Source of the DNA: Hoylesella buccalis ATCC 35310 | Lineage (GTDB): Bacteria > Bacteroidota > Bacteroidia > Bacteroidales > Bacteroidaceae | DNA: 64,000 bases | NCBI RefSeq assembly: GCF_025151385.1 | Contig: NZ_CP102287.1 | Span: forward strand, 1,612,001 to 1,676,000 | Direction: 5' to 3' | Shown: piece after piece, positions 53,173 to 62,848 of the stretch | Layout: every line of letters starts with the position of its first letter | Numbering within the stretch: the first letter of the stretch is position 1 | The notes under the pieces: model-generated | Seen by the model: only the letters and a program-made list of their open reading frames with translations | The model's database searches: none | Told to the model about the DNA's origin: nothing | Translations under genes and position numbers: made by a program

Positions 53173-54294
53173 TTAGCGGTTACGCTTTGAGGTAACGCGG
53201 CCCGACTTTGTCAATGTTAACGTCACATTCTGCAACTTGCGGTTTGGTATGTCGAATATCACGTTCGGATTCATTCGTCTTCCCCTGAACTTCACTTCCA
53301 AGTGCAAATGCTCTGTGGTGGCTCGGCCCGTACGCCCCGTGAGGCCAATGACATCACCGGCCTTCACCCGCTGTCCCACCTTGACCAGGTTTTTGTACTG
53401 ATGACTGTACAGCGTTTCAAAGCCATACCGATGCTTGATGGTGATACAATTTCCGTAACCATAATGCGGCCCAGAAAGGGTCACCACACCATCAAAGGCG
53501 GCCAAGATTTTATCTTTCGGCTTGGTTTTGAGGTCTGATCCGCTATGACCTCGTCTGCCTCCGTAAGGACTGATGAGCTTGGCGCCGGGTAAGGGAAACG
53601 CCCAATTACCAGATTTTTCCACCTCAGCCAAATTCAACTGGAACGAGTTACCTTGAGCAAAGGGATTGTCGGGATCGACACCCAGCCGTCGTTCCTGGTC
53701 GGTCACCACGGCCACATCCACATGACGGCCTCTTTTTGTGCATTGAATCATTCGACGTCTGAGCTGATGACTGTTGCTCTCGATGATGATTTCGGGACGG
53801 ATGCGCTTACCATCCACCATGATGGCAAACGTACAAAAGGCTCTGCCACCCCGCTCACCCACGATGGCGAGGGTTTGTCCCGCCGTCACAGTTTCGCCAA
53901 CCTTAACCAGATTTTGCGCATTGTTGCCATAAACGGTTTCCAAACCATTGGGATGTCGAACCACCACCACATGGCCGTAATCGGGAAACTTGCGTGACAA
54001 GCGAACCACACCGCCGAACATGGCCTTCACGGCATCACCCTTCTTGGTTGCTATCTCCATGTAGAGATTGGGCAAGGTTTTGGGCTTTCCAACAGGAAGC
54101 GGAAACGAATATTCGTTGTCCTTGAGCTGTGTGAAGTCGATTGAAAACGATTTTTCCTTGTCAAACAGATGAGGTGTGGAGATGCTGATTTGCTGCTGTT
54201 CGGCCGCAGTGAATTGGTTAACCACGGGTGCAAACGCAGACAGCGTCACAACGGTAGTTGCCGCCAAGAGTATATTTCTTAAATGTAGTTTCAT
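53173..54294 (-). CDS. M23 peptidase-family protein with duplicated domain
   Basis: 373 residues, N-terminal signal sequence, two M23 (LytM) domains. The second is intact: HSGSDL and HLHLEV give the zinc ligands (YGGRRGHSGSDLKT, ATTEHLHLEVKFRGRRMNP). The first shares the fold (YGHVVVVRHPNGLETVYGNNAQNLVKVGETVTAGQTLAIVGERGG) but has no HxxxD and reads FCTFAIM in place of HxH, so it is inactive. Likely a periplasmic cell-wall endopeptidase or its activator. Its 3' end abuts repeat copy F. Confidence 0.88.
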   Translation of the reverse strand: MKLHLRNILLAATTVVTLSAFAPVVNQFTAAEQQQISISTPHLFDKEKSFSIDFTQLKDNEYSFPLPVGKPKTLPNLYMEIATKKGDAVKAMFGGVVRLSRKFPDYGHVVVVRHPNGLETVYGNNAQNLVKVGETVTAGQTLAIVGERGGRAFCTFAIMVDGKRIRPEIIIESNSHQLRRRMIQCTKRGRHVDVAVVTDQERRLGVDPDNPFAQGNSFQLNLAEVEKSGNWAFPLPGAKLISPYGGRRGHSGSDLKTKPKDKILAAFDGVVTLSGPHYGYGNCITIKHRYGFETLYSHQYKNLVKVGQRVKAGDVIGLTGRTGRATTEHLHLEVKFRGRRMNPNVIFDIPNRKLQNVTLTLTKSGRVTSKRNR

Positions 54295-54363
54295 TGATCA
54301 ACAAAAATAATGTGCAGACATGGCACTACTCCCGATTGTCAGGGGTGGCGCTGCCTGCATGAT

Positions 54364-56348
<1,985 letters not shown>

Positions 56349-56351
56349 CTT

Positions 56352-56518
56352 TTACTTTGAACTTTGAGATTTGAACTTTGAACTGTAGCTACTTTGAACT
56401 CTACTTACTTTGAACTGTGAACTTTGAACTTTGAACTGTGGTTACTTTGAACTCTACTTACTTTGAACTGTGAACTTTGAACTTTGAACTGTGGTTACTT
56501 TGAACTTTGAACTTTGAA
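56352..56518. repeat. TTTGAAC-rich tandem repeats upstream of obg
   Basis: Built from ACTTTGAACT-like words, with a longer block of about 57 bp (ACTCTACTTACTTTGAACTG and following) occurring twice in tandem. No gene. Confidence 0.8.
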
Positions 56519-56524
56519 AATGAT

Positions 56525-56890
56525 TCAAGTTCCTTTGGTTGCCTTGACTATCTTAATTAAGACAGCCTTGAGACGCTCGCAATCATTAGAGATAGAAAGA
56601 TATTCTTGCTCATTGATAAATCTTGCTTCATAAAGTAAATCAATCCAATATTCAGTCTCAGTCGCTTCCTTCAAAGCAATGTTCATCTTTGTTGTAAAAT
56701 CTGGACGACTTTGAGCATTCTTACCTTCATGCACATTCGCGCCAATGCTTGTGCCTGAACGAAGGAGTTGCTTTGACAGAACATATTCACCATATTCTTT
56801 TGTCAAATAACGATATAGATTCACTATTCTTAGTGCAAACTCCTTTGACAATAGATAGATGTCATTTTCTATGATTTTATCCTCAGACAT
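56525..56890 (-). CDS. Four-helix-bundle protein (S23 family)
   Basis: 121 residues from MSEDKIIENDIY. Pattern of the 23S rRNA intervening-sequence protein / four helix bundle family: FALRIVNLYRYL, SKQLLRSGTSIGANVHEGKNAQSRPDF and IALKEATETEYWIDLLYEA. Function unknown; these genes often sit in intergenic or IVS positions. Here it is embedded in TTTGAAC-rich repeats on both sides. Confidence 0.88.
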   Translation of the reverse strand: MSEDKIIENDIYLLSKEFALRIVNLYRYLTKEYGEYVLSKQLLRSGTSIGANVHEGKNAQSRPDFTTKMNIALKEATETEYWIDLLYEARFINEQEYLSISNDCERLKAVLIKIVKATKGT

Positions 56891-56896
56891 AAACAT

Positions 56897-57125
56897 TTAC
56901 TTTGAACTCTACTTACTTTGAACATTGAACATTGAACATTGAACTTTATTTACTTTGAGCTTTGAGGTTTGAACATTGCACTTTATTTATCTTGAACAGT
57001 TTTTACGTTGTACTGTGAACAATGTACTTTGAGTGATGAATGGTGAACAATGAATTTTATACCCATGACGAAAACTCATGTAACTATAAAGTTCAAAGCT
57101 CAATGTTCAAAGTTCAAAGTAAGTA
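56897..57125. repeat. TTTGAAC-rich tandem repeats downstream of adk
   Basis: Again words such as ACTTTGAACATTGAACATTG, with the opposite-strand form (AAAGTTCAAAGT) near 57090-57130, so the tract has inverted arms. No gene. Confidence 0.75.
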
Positions 57126-57129
57126 CAGT

Positions 57130-57702
57130 TCAAAGTACATCGATTGTTTGGCATATATCTTCCGTGATTCTTTCTAATTCGCCCAAGCCGTTGATATGAT
57201 GGTGAATACCCTCTTTTTTGTACCATTCAATCAAAGGAGCAGTTTGAGAGTGATAAACATCCAAACGCTTCTTGATGGTTTCCTCGTTATCATCAGTACG
57301 ACCACTCTCCTTTCCGCGGAGAATGAGGCGCTTCATCAGTTCATCTTCAGGCACATCCAACTCAATCATTGCTGCTACACAGTGACCGCGGTCGGCCAAC
57401 ATCTGCTTCAGAGCTTCGGCTTGAGGGATGGTTCGTGGGAAACCATCGAAGATGACTCCCTTGTGATCCTTGCCGAAACTATCGTACACACTGGCCAGGA
57501 TGTCAATCATGAGTTCGTCGGGAATCAACTGTCCCTTATCAATATATCCCTTGGCTGTCTTGCCCAGTTCCGTACCGTTCTTGATTTCACTGCGCAACAC
57601 GTCACCCGTGGAGATGTGCCCCAAACCATACTTTGCAATCAACCGATCGCTCTGGGTGCCCTTTCCTGATCCAGGCGCACCAAATATTACAATATTTTTC
57701 AT
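57130..57702 (-). CDS. adk: Adenylate kinase
   Basis: 190 residues: P-loop GAPGSGKGTQ (8-17), ISTGDVLRSEI, FDGFPRTIPQAEAL and the LID segment LILRGKESGRTDDNEETIKKRLDVY of the short type without zinc cysteines. It interconverts AMP, ADP and ATP. Its ATG overlaps the hpt stop (ATGA), so both purine enzymes are co-translated. Confidence 0.96.
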   Translation of the reverse strand: MKNIVIFGAPGSGKGTQSDRLIAKYGLGHISTGDVLRSEIKNGTELGKTAKGYIDKGQLIPDELMIDILASVYDSFGKDHKGVIFDGFPRTIPQAEALKQMLADRGHCVAAMIELDVPEDELMKRLILRGKESGRTDDNEETIKKRLDVYHSQTAPLIEWYKKEGIHHHINGLGELERITEDICQTIDVL

Positions 57703-58238
57703 TCTTCTACTAATGTATAAATGTCTCTTAAATTTCTTCCTTGTTGTTCGTAATCGAGTCCATAACCCACGATGAAGTCGTTTGGAATCTCCATGGCCAC
57801 ATATTTGATGTCCAAAGGAACGTTCAACTTGCCGGGCTTCAGTAGCAAAGTACAGATATCTATCGATGCAGGACCGCGCGTACCTAAGGTCTCAATCATG
57901 CGACGCATCGTAGCTCCTGTGTCTACGATATCCTCAACAATGACCACGTGTCGGTTGGTGATGTCCTCATTGAGCCCTATCACTTCCTTGATGACACCCG
58001 TGGAGGCGATGCCTTGATACGAAGCCAGCTTGACAAACGATATCTCACTGGGAATCGTTATGTATCGCATCAGGTCGGACGCAAACACAAAAGAGCCGTT
58101 CAACACGGCGAGAAACAGCGGCTCTTTGCCTGCCAAGTCGGTATTGATTTGCTCGGCAACCGCTTTCACCCGCTCCAAGATATCAGCTTCCGGGATGAAC
58201 GTTCTGAACGTTTTGTCCTTGATCGTTACTTTACTCAT
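57699..58238 (-). CDS. hpt: Hypoxanthine phosphoribosyltransferase
   Basis: 179 residues. The PRPP-binding loop VVIVEDIVDTGATM, the PLAVLNGSFVF-like LFLAVLNGSFVFASDL and the final FIVGYGLDYEQQGRNLRDIY identify a hypoxanthine/guanine salvage enzyme. First gene of the hpt-adk pair. Confidence 0.94.
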   Translation of the reverse strand: MSKVTIKDKTFRTFIPEADILERVKAVAEQINTDLAGKEPLFLAVLNGSFVFASDLMRYITIPSEISFVKLASYQGIASTGVIKEVIGLNEDITNRHVVIVEDIVDTGATMRRMIETLGTRGPASIDICTLLLKPGKLNVPLDIKYVAMEIPNDFIVGYGLDYEQQGRNLRDIYTLVEE

Positions 58239-58266
58239 GGAATCTAAATTTGATGATTATCAATCG

Positions 58267-58300
58267 CAAAGTTACGAAAAATATCATAAACATGCGACAA
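58267..58300 (-). promoter_or_regulatory. Putative promoter of hpt-adk
   Basis: Reverse complement has TAACTTTG (58267-58274) about 30 bp before the hpt start and a TTGT at about -33 spacing (58297-58300). Confidence 0.5.
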
Positions 58301-58342
58301 CACGCCGATGAAAGTAACAGGACGGAGATAAAAATCGGTCTA

Positions 58343-59510
58343 TTGTAGAGTCAACCAGCAAGTGCAAAATTACAAAACGTGTTTGAAGAATTCTCGTTTT
58401 GGTGTAGAAAAGTTTAATTTTTCTCTCGGTCTTTCGTTCAATTTCTTTTGTATCGACATAATTCTCTTGTCTGTGTAATGTTCAAACGAATCCTTTTTCG
58501 GTATATATTGTCTGATCAGCTTATTTGTATTCTCAATAGCTCCCTTCTGCCATGAGCAATATGGATCAGCGAAGTACACGGGCACGCCTAAGAACTTGGT
58601 AATGTCCTTATGTGCCGCAAATTCAGGCCCGTTGTCTGTTGTAATGGTCTTCAGACAATCCTTGTATGGCAGCAGCAGTTTCCTGACCACCTTTGCCAGG
58701 GGCTTTGACTGCTTCCCGAATGGCAGTTTCTGCATGAGCAGCATATTGGTGGACTTCTCCACCAGCGTGAGTATGGCGTGCTGGGCAGGGTCTACGATCA
58801 AGTCCATCTCAAAATCCCCGAATCTCTTCCCGTCAACTTCCTTGCTTCTTTCATGGATGCTCACCCTGTCCTTGATTGGAAGATGTCTGCCCTTGGGACG
58901 ATGCCTGTATTTCATCTTATGCCTTGTGTGCCTGGCAAGTTCCCCTGTCGTGTCATTGTGGATGATGTTATAGATGGACTGGTGGGACACCTTTATCCCC
59001 TCGTTCTTGCGCAGATAACCAGATATTTGTCTTGGAGACCACTGGTCATTGATGATATATTCCTTGATTCTCCAGACCAATTCGTCGGAGAGTTTGGAGT
59101 TCTTTACCGTTCTATTTCTGCGCTGCATAGCCATGTCGTGCGCCTTTGTCCAGATATACTTTCCTGATGGCGTGCTGTTGTTCTTTAGCTCACGACTGAT
59201 CGTAGCTTCACTCGTACCCACAATGAGGGCAATTTCTTTTCTCTTTATTTTCTTTTGGAGTAAGGCGAAAATTTGCGACCTTTGCTCCGAGGTTAATTGA
59301 TGATACATATACAATACAAAGTTAATTAATCTTTGGGAGACTGCGGTCTCCCTTTTGCTTTTTTTGTATTGCTGATTGTGCTCTTCGGGGGCTTCGCGCC
59401 CCCGGCCGCATGGCAACCTCCGCGGTGTTTTTCATGTTTTTTGTACAATCCAAACACCAACAATTTTTGCACTTCGATTTTGAATCTTTATATGCAGAGT
59501 CTCAACCAGC
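58343..59510 (-). mobile_element. IS30-family insertion sequence
   Basis: Contains one intact transposase gene. The left edge reads GTAGAGTCAACCAGCAAG and more, the same 28 bp (inverted) that end every complete family-1 repeat in this window. The right edge is unclear: GCAGAGTCTCAACCAGC at 59494-59510 resembles the left motif but in direct orientation. An inverted remnant of the same element's start lies just outside, so the right boundary may be composite. Confidence 0.75.
58370..59308 (-). CDS. IS30-family transposase
   Basis: 312 residues from MYHQLTSEQRSQ (start 59308; the upstream extension lacks family resemblance). N-terminal helix-turn-helix domain (RKEIALIVGTSEATISREL; WSPRQISGYLRKNEGIKVSHQSIYNII). 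DDE catalytic domain with FEMDLIVD, TTDNGPEF and KGAIENTNKLIRQYIPK containing the three acidic residues. It appears complete and may be active. Confidence 0.93.
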   Translation of the reverse strand: MYHQLTSEQRSQIFALLQKKIKRKEIALIVGTSEATISRELKNNSTPSGKYIWTKAHDMAMQRRNRTVKNSKLSDELVWRIKEYIINDQWSPRQISGYLRKNEGIKVSHQSIYNIIHNDTTGELARHTRHKMKYRHRPKGRHLPIKDRVSIHERSKEVDGKRFGDFEMDLIVDPAQHAILTLVEKSTNMLLMQKLPFGKQSKPLAKVVRKLLLPYKDCLKTITTDNGPEFAAHKDITKFLGVPVYFADPYCSWQKGAIENTNKLIRQYIPKKDSFEHYTDKRIMSIQKKLNERPREKLNFSTPKREFFKHVL

Positions 59511-59519
59511 AATACAAAT

Positions 59520-59660
59520 AAATAAAAGGGAGACCGCGGTATCCCAAAGATTAACTAACTTTGTATTGTGACATATCACCGATTAGCTCGGAACAAAGGT
59601 CGCAAATTTTTGCCTTACTCCAAAAATAAGACAGCGAGACAAGTAAATTGTTGACTCTGC
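59520..59660 (+). mobile_element. Inverted IS30 remnant (MITE-like)
   Basis: 59520-59635 is the reverse complement of 59225-59350, i.e. the promoter and first codons of the same transposase (SEQRSQIFALLQK in one frame, with a one-base deletion just before). It then stops and is followed by TTGTTGACTCTGCG, similar to the element's other end. It looks like an internally deleted element lying head-to-head with the intact IS. Confidence 0.7.
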
Positions 59661-59968
59661 GTTTCTATTTCAACGTCAATTTCCTTGCAAAAGTCGTCTG
59701 CAACACCAAATGCTCTACAACTTTGTCTTTGGCAATCACCGCTATAATATTCACACCTTATTGATAACCAAATATAAAGGTACAAAAATATAGCAAGATT
59801 ATCAATTTCTTCCATCACTTTCTTATCTCGAGCTCAGGTGTTGCGGTATTTCATTTTCTCAATCATAGTCCTATAGATCAAGTCAAATACGCGCTAATTT
59901 AATTCAACCAACGGGTAAGACAATAGAAGAAACAGCGAAAGTATTTAACATCTTTTAATCATTAAAAT
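59661..59968. other. Spacer between the IS30 remnant and the sialic acid operon
   Basis: AT-rich, no gene. TTAATTCAACCAACGGGTAA at 59899-59918 resembles the end of family-2 repeats (AAATTCCGCCAACGAGTA) and the sequence near 5517, perhaps the trace of another element. Confidence 0.4.
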
Positions 59969-60000
59969 TTTGTACTTATAAATTTTAAACACTATATTTG
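59969..60000 (+). promoter_or_regulatory. Promoter of the sialic acid operon
   Basis: TTTG at 59969-59972, exactly 20 nt, TATATTTG at 59993-60000: a full Bacteroidota promoter 53 bp before the regulator gene. Confidence 0.7.
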
Positions 60001-60008
60001 CAGCACCT

Positions 60009-60023
60009 ATTTGTCAGACAAAT
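60009..60023. promoter_or_regulatory. Palindromic operator candidate for the GntR regulator
   Basis: ATTTGTCAGACAAAT is a perfect 15-bp palindrome located 9 bp after the -7 box, where a repressor would block transcription. The FadR-type regulator encoded just downstream is the obvious candidate to bind it. Confidence 0.5.
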
Positions 60024-60052
60024 AACACAAATAAACAATTGAATACCTAAAC

Positions 60053-60763
60053 ATGAAGATTAATACCGATACTGTAACATTAGTAGACCAGGTAGAACAC
60101 AGTCTATTGAACTATTTCAAAGACAACGATTTACGATGTGGTGACCCGATTCCGAACGAACATCAGTTGGCCGACGAGTTTGGTGTAGGGAGAAGTGTGG
60201 TGCGCGAGGCATTGAGTGGATTGAAGATGATGGGAATGATCAACTCTCGTCCACGCAAGGGGATGGTACTATCCGAGCCTCCTGTACTCAAGGGACTAAG
60301 GAGAGTTGTGGTCCCACGCATACTCAGTGACAAGACCATCTGGAACCTTCTGAATTTCCGTATTGCTCTGGAAATCGGAATCTCCAACGACATTTTCAGA
60401 AGGATTACCGACGAAGAAGTCAAGGAACTCGATGAAATCGTCAAAATAGGCATCGCTTCGGAGAACAATGAATATGCACTGGTCAGTGAGTTCTCATTCC
60501 ACGTAAAGTTGTACAATATTACCCGAAACGCCATTATCTCCGAATTTCAAGAAATCATCCATCCTGTATTGACCTATATACGGGAGAATTATACCAAAGA
60601 ACTGCGCGAAATCAACATCCAACTGAAACAACGGAATCGGCTCGTTACGCACACCGATCTGCTGGAATGTATCAAGAACCGCGATGAAAAGGGCTATCGT
60701 GATAAAATAGAACAACACTTCGAGGTTTACAGGATATTGATGAAAGAACAAGGAAATCTGTAA
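60053..60763 (+). CDS. GntR/FadR-family transcriptional regulator of sialic acid genes
   Basis: 236 residues. The N-terminal winged helix has the GntR signature PIPNEHQLADEFGVGRSVVREALSGLKMMGMINSRPRKGMVL, and the C-terminal helical FCD ligand domain has FHVKLYNITRN and a late HTDLLECIKNRDEKG. It probably senses sialic acid or a breakdown product, as NanR does. The stop overlaps the next start (TAATG), so it is part of the operon it likely controls. Confidence 0.88.
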   Translation: MKINTDTVTLVDQVEHSLLNYFKDNDLRCGDPIPNEHQLADEFGVGRSVVREALSGLKMMGMINSRPRKGMVLSEPPVLKGLRRVVVPRILSDKTIWNLLNFRIALEIGISNDIFRRITDEEVKELDEIVKIGIASENNEYALVSEFSFHVKLYNITRNAIISEFQEIIHPVLTYIRENYTKELREINIQLKQRNRLVTHTDLLECIKNRDEKGYRDKIEQHFEVYRILMKEQGNL

Positions 60764-61857
60764 TGATGAAACGTAACCTACATACACGAGTATTGACTGT
60801 AGCAATGATTACCCAAATGATTGTTTCAACTTCCTTGTATGCAGGCAACGGAAAAATAGCAAAAAGCACTATGATAATAGACTGGAAAACAATTCAGTCG
60901 CTGAAAAGCCTCGGACAGTCTCCACTCTCCAGAGGGCTTGCGGGCGCTTTCTCAGGACGTATAGGGAAACACCTCTATATCATTGGGGGTGCCAACTTTG
61001 ATAAAGCCTACCCCTGGGAAGGTGGAAAGAAACGATGGTACAGGGAAATCCTACGGTATGGGCTGTCAAGCGACCGCTGGAACTGCTGTGAGGAAACACT
61101 GCCAGGCGAACTGGCTTACGGTGCATCCATCCAGCTTCGAGACGGATTTCTGTGCATCGGCGGATGCAATAAGACGGCATGCAGTGACCTTGTGTTCTAT
61201 CTGACAATGGACAACGACAGGATTGTAGTCGACTCAACCCGCTTTCCACGCTTACCGGTCAAACTGGCCAACATGGCAGCAACCAAAATCAAAAACTGCA
61301 TATACATTCTCGGTGGACAGACCTCCATGACCGATGACGCATCTACTAACCTATTCTACTGCCTTGACCTTAACAATCCGAAAGCGGGTTGGCAGCAATT
61401 GCCATCCTGGCCGGGGCCTTCCAGAGGCTATGCCGTCTGTGCCGGTCAGGGAAGAAGTCTATATCTGTTCAGTGGCAGAAGCTATTCAGGCAACCAACCC
61501 ACCACGATGCACGAAGACGGCTATGTATTTGATACCCGAAAACAAACATGGCGAAGGCTAAAGGGGCATTTCCCTGTCATGGCTGGAACGGCCATCGCCC
61601 AAGGGGAGAAGCTGGTATTCCTCGGAGGAGTGGAACAATTGCTCCCAACCACGCCCAACCATCCTGGATTCAGCAGGCTGGTCAGAGTTTACGACACCAG
61701 GAAAGAAGCCTTCGACCCGCCCATCCTGTCTCCCTACCCTCTGGCCGTAACAACCAATACCGTCGTCATCGGCAACACCTTCTATATCATGAGCGGCGAG
61801 ATTCAACCAGGCATACGAACGCCCGAAATAATTACTGGAACCCTGAAACGAAAATAA
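60763..61857 (+). CDS. nanM: Kelch-type mutarotase, probable N-acetylneuraminate epimerase
   Basis: 364 residues with a signal peptide (MIVSTSLYAGNG region). Kelch-like repeats recur: LYIIGGANFDKAYPWEGGKK, FLCIGGCNKTA, IYILGGQTSM, LYLFSGRSYSG, LVFLGGVEQ and FYIMSGEIQPGIRTPEI. It matches the cyclically-permuted mutarotase family to which NanM belongs, which converts alpha- to beta-N-acetylneuraminate in the periplasm. Located between the regulator and nanA. Confidence 0.87.
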   Translation: MMKRNLHTRVLTVAMITQMIVSTSLYAGNGKIAKSTMIIDWKTIQSLKSLGQSPLSRGLAGAFSGRIGKHLYIIGGANFDKAYPWEGGKKRWYREILRYGLSSDRWNCCEETLPGELAYGASIQLRDGFLCIGGCNKTACSDLVFYLTMDNDRIVVDSTRFPRLPVKLANMAATKIKNCIYILGGQTSMTDDASTNLFYCLDLNNPKAGWQQLPSWPGPSRGYAVCAGQGRSLYLFSGRSYSGNQPTTMHEDGYVFDTRKQTWRRLKGHFPVMAGTAIAQGEKLVFLGGVEQLLPTTPNHPGFSRLVRVYDTRKEAFDPPILSPYPLAVTTNTVVIGNTFYIMSGEIQPGIRTPEIITGTLKRK

Positions 61858-61874
61858 TAACTAAAAACAAAAAT

Positions 61875-62783
61875 ATGATTACCCACACACGTTTAGAAGG
61901 CATGATTGCTGCCGTATTTACTCCTTTTACCAAAGAAGATGAAGTAAACCTCGAAATGATTGACCGCTATGCCGACTGGATTGCGTCAACAACCATCCAA
62001 GGCGTATTTGTATGCGGTACTACCGGCGAATTCTCATCACTCACCATTGAGGAGAGACAACAGATTTTAGCACGGTGGATAGAAGCCTCCAAGCACAGAT
62101 TCAAGGTCATTGCTCACGTAGGATCCAATTGCCAGAAAGACTCTGCTCAACTGGCTCGCCATGCTGCAGCCTGTCATGCCGACGCCATTGCCTCGATAGC
62201 GCCCAGCTTCTTCAAGCCAGGCACAGTCAACGACCTGGTGAACTACTTCAAACCCGTCTGCGAAGCAGCCCCCGAAACGCCATTCTACTACTACAATATG
62301 CCCTCGATCACCGGAGTGAACCTGCCGGTAGATGAATTTCTGACCGAAGGAAGCAAGGTAATTCCCAACCTTGTGGGCGTGAAGTTCACCCACAACAACC
62401 TCATGGAGATGCAGCAGTGCATAAATCTGGAAAATCATTTGTTTGAGATTTTAAACGGATTCGACGAGATTCTGATTGCTGGAATCTCCATCGGAGCAGT
62501 CGCAGGAGTGGGAAGCACCTACAACTATATCCCATCTGTCTACCAGCATGTATTCGATGCCATGCGCAAGAACAACATGGCAGAGGCCCGACAATGGCAA
62601 CTGAAATCAGTGGAGATGGTGAAACTCATCATCAGATACGGCGGTGGTGTGCGCGGTGGGAAGGCCATCATGAGCCTCATCGGTATTGATTGCGGCAACT
62701 GCCGACTCCCCTTGCCAGCCTATACCGAAGACGAACTGGCCTGCATCCGCAAGGATTGGGAAGACCTGGGTATCAGACCCTAA
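61875..62783 (+). CDS. nanA: N-acetylneuraminate lyase
   Basis: 302 residues of the DHDPS/NAL TIM-barrel family: GTTGEFSSLT at 48-57, FYYYNMPSITGVNLP with the catalytic Tyr, and the Schiff-base Lys in LVGVKFTHNN. It splits N-acetylneuraminate into N-acetylmannosamine and pyruvate. The start at 61875 (MITHTRLEG) lies 18 bp after nanM; the longer frame from 61548 is an artefact of read-through in another phase. Confidence 0.93.
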   Translation: MITHTRLEGMIAAVFTPFTKEDEVNLEMIDRYADWIASTTIQGVFVCGTTGEFSSLTIEERQQILARWIEASKHRFKVIAHVGSNCQKDSAQLARHAAACHADAIASIAPSFFKPGTVNDLVNYFKPVCEAAPETPFYYYNMPSITGVNLPVDEFLTEGSKVIPNLVGVKFTHNNLMEMQQCINLENHLFEILNGFDEILIAGISIGAVAGVGSTYNYIPSVYQHVFDAMRKNNMAEARQWQLKSVEMVKLIIRYGGGVRGGKAIMSLIGIDCGNCRLPLPAYTEDELACIRKDWEDLGIRP

Positions 62784-62848
62784 AACCATTGTCAGGAAAG
62801 AGACTGCCGAGAAATATTACTAACCATCAATAATAGATTTTTGCACAA

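Noticed and set aside
59615..59818. 67-codon minus-strand frame beside the IS30 remnant
   Set aside because: It overlaps the inverted IS remnant and has no family features.
61548..61874. N-terminal extension of nanA
   Set aside because: It is nanM read in another frame; the lyase family begins at 61875.
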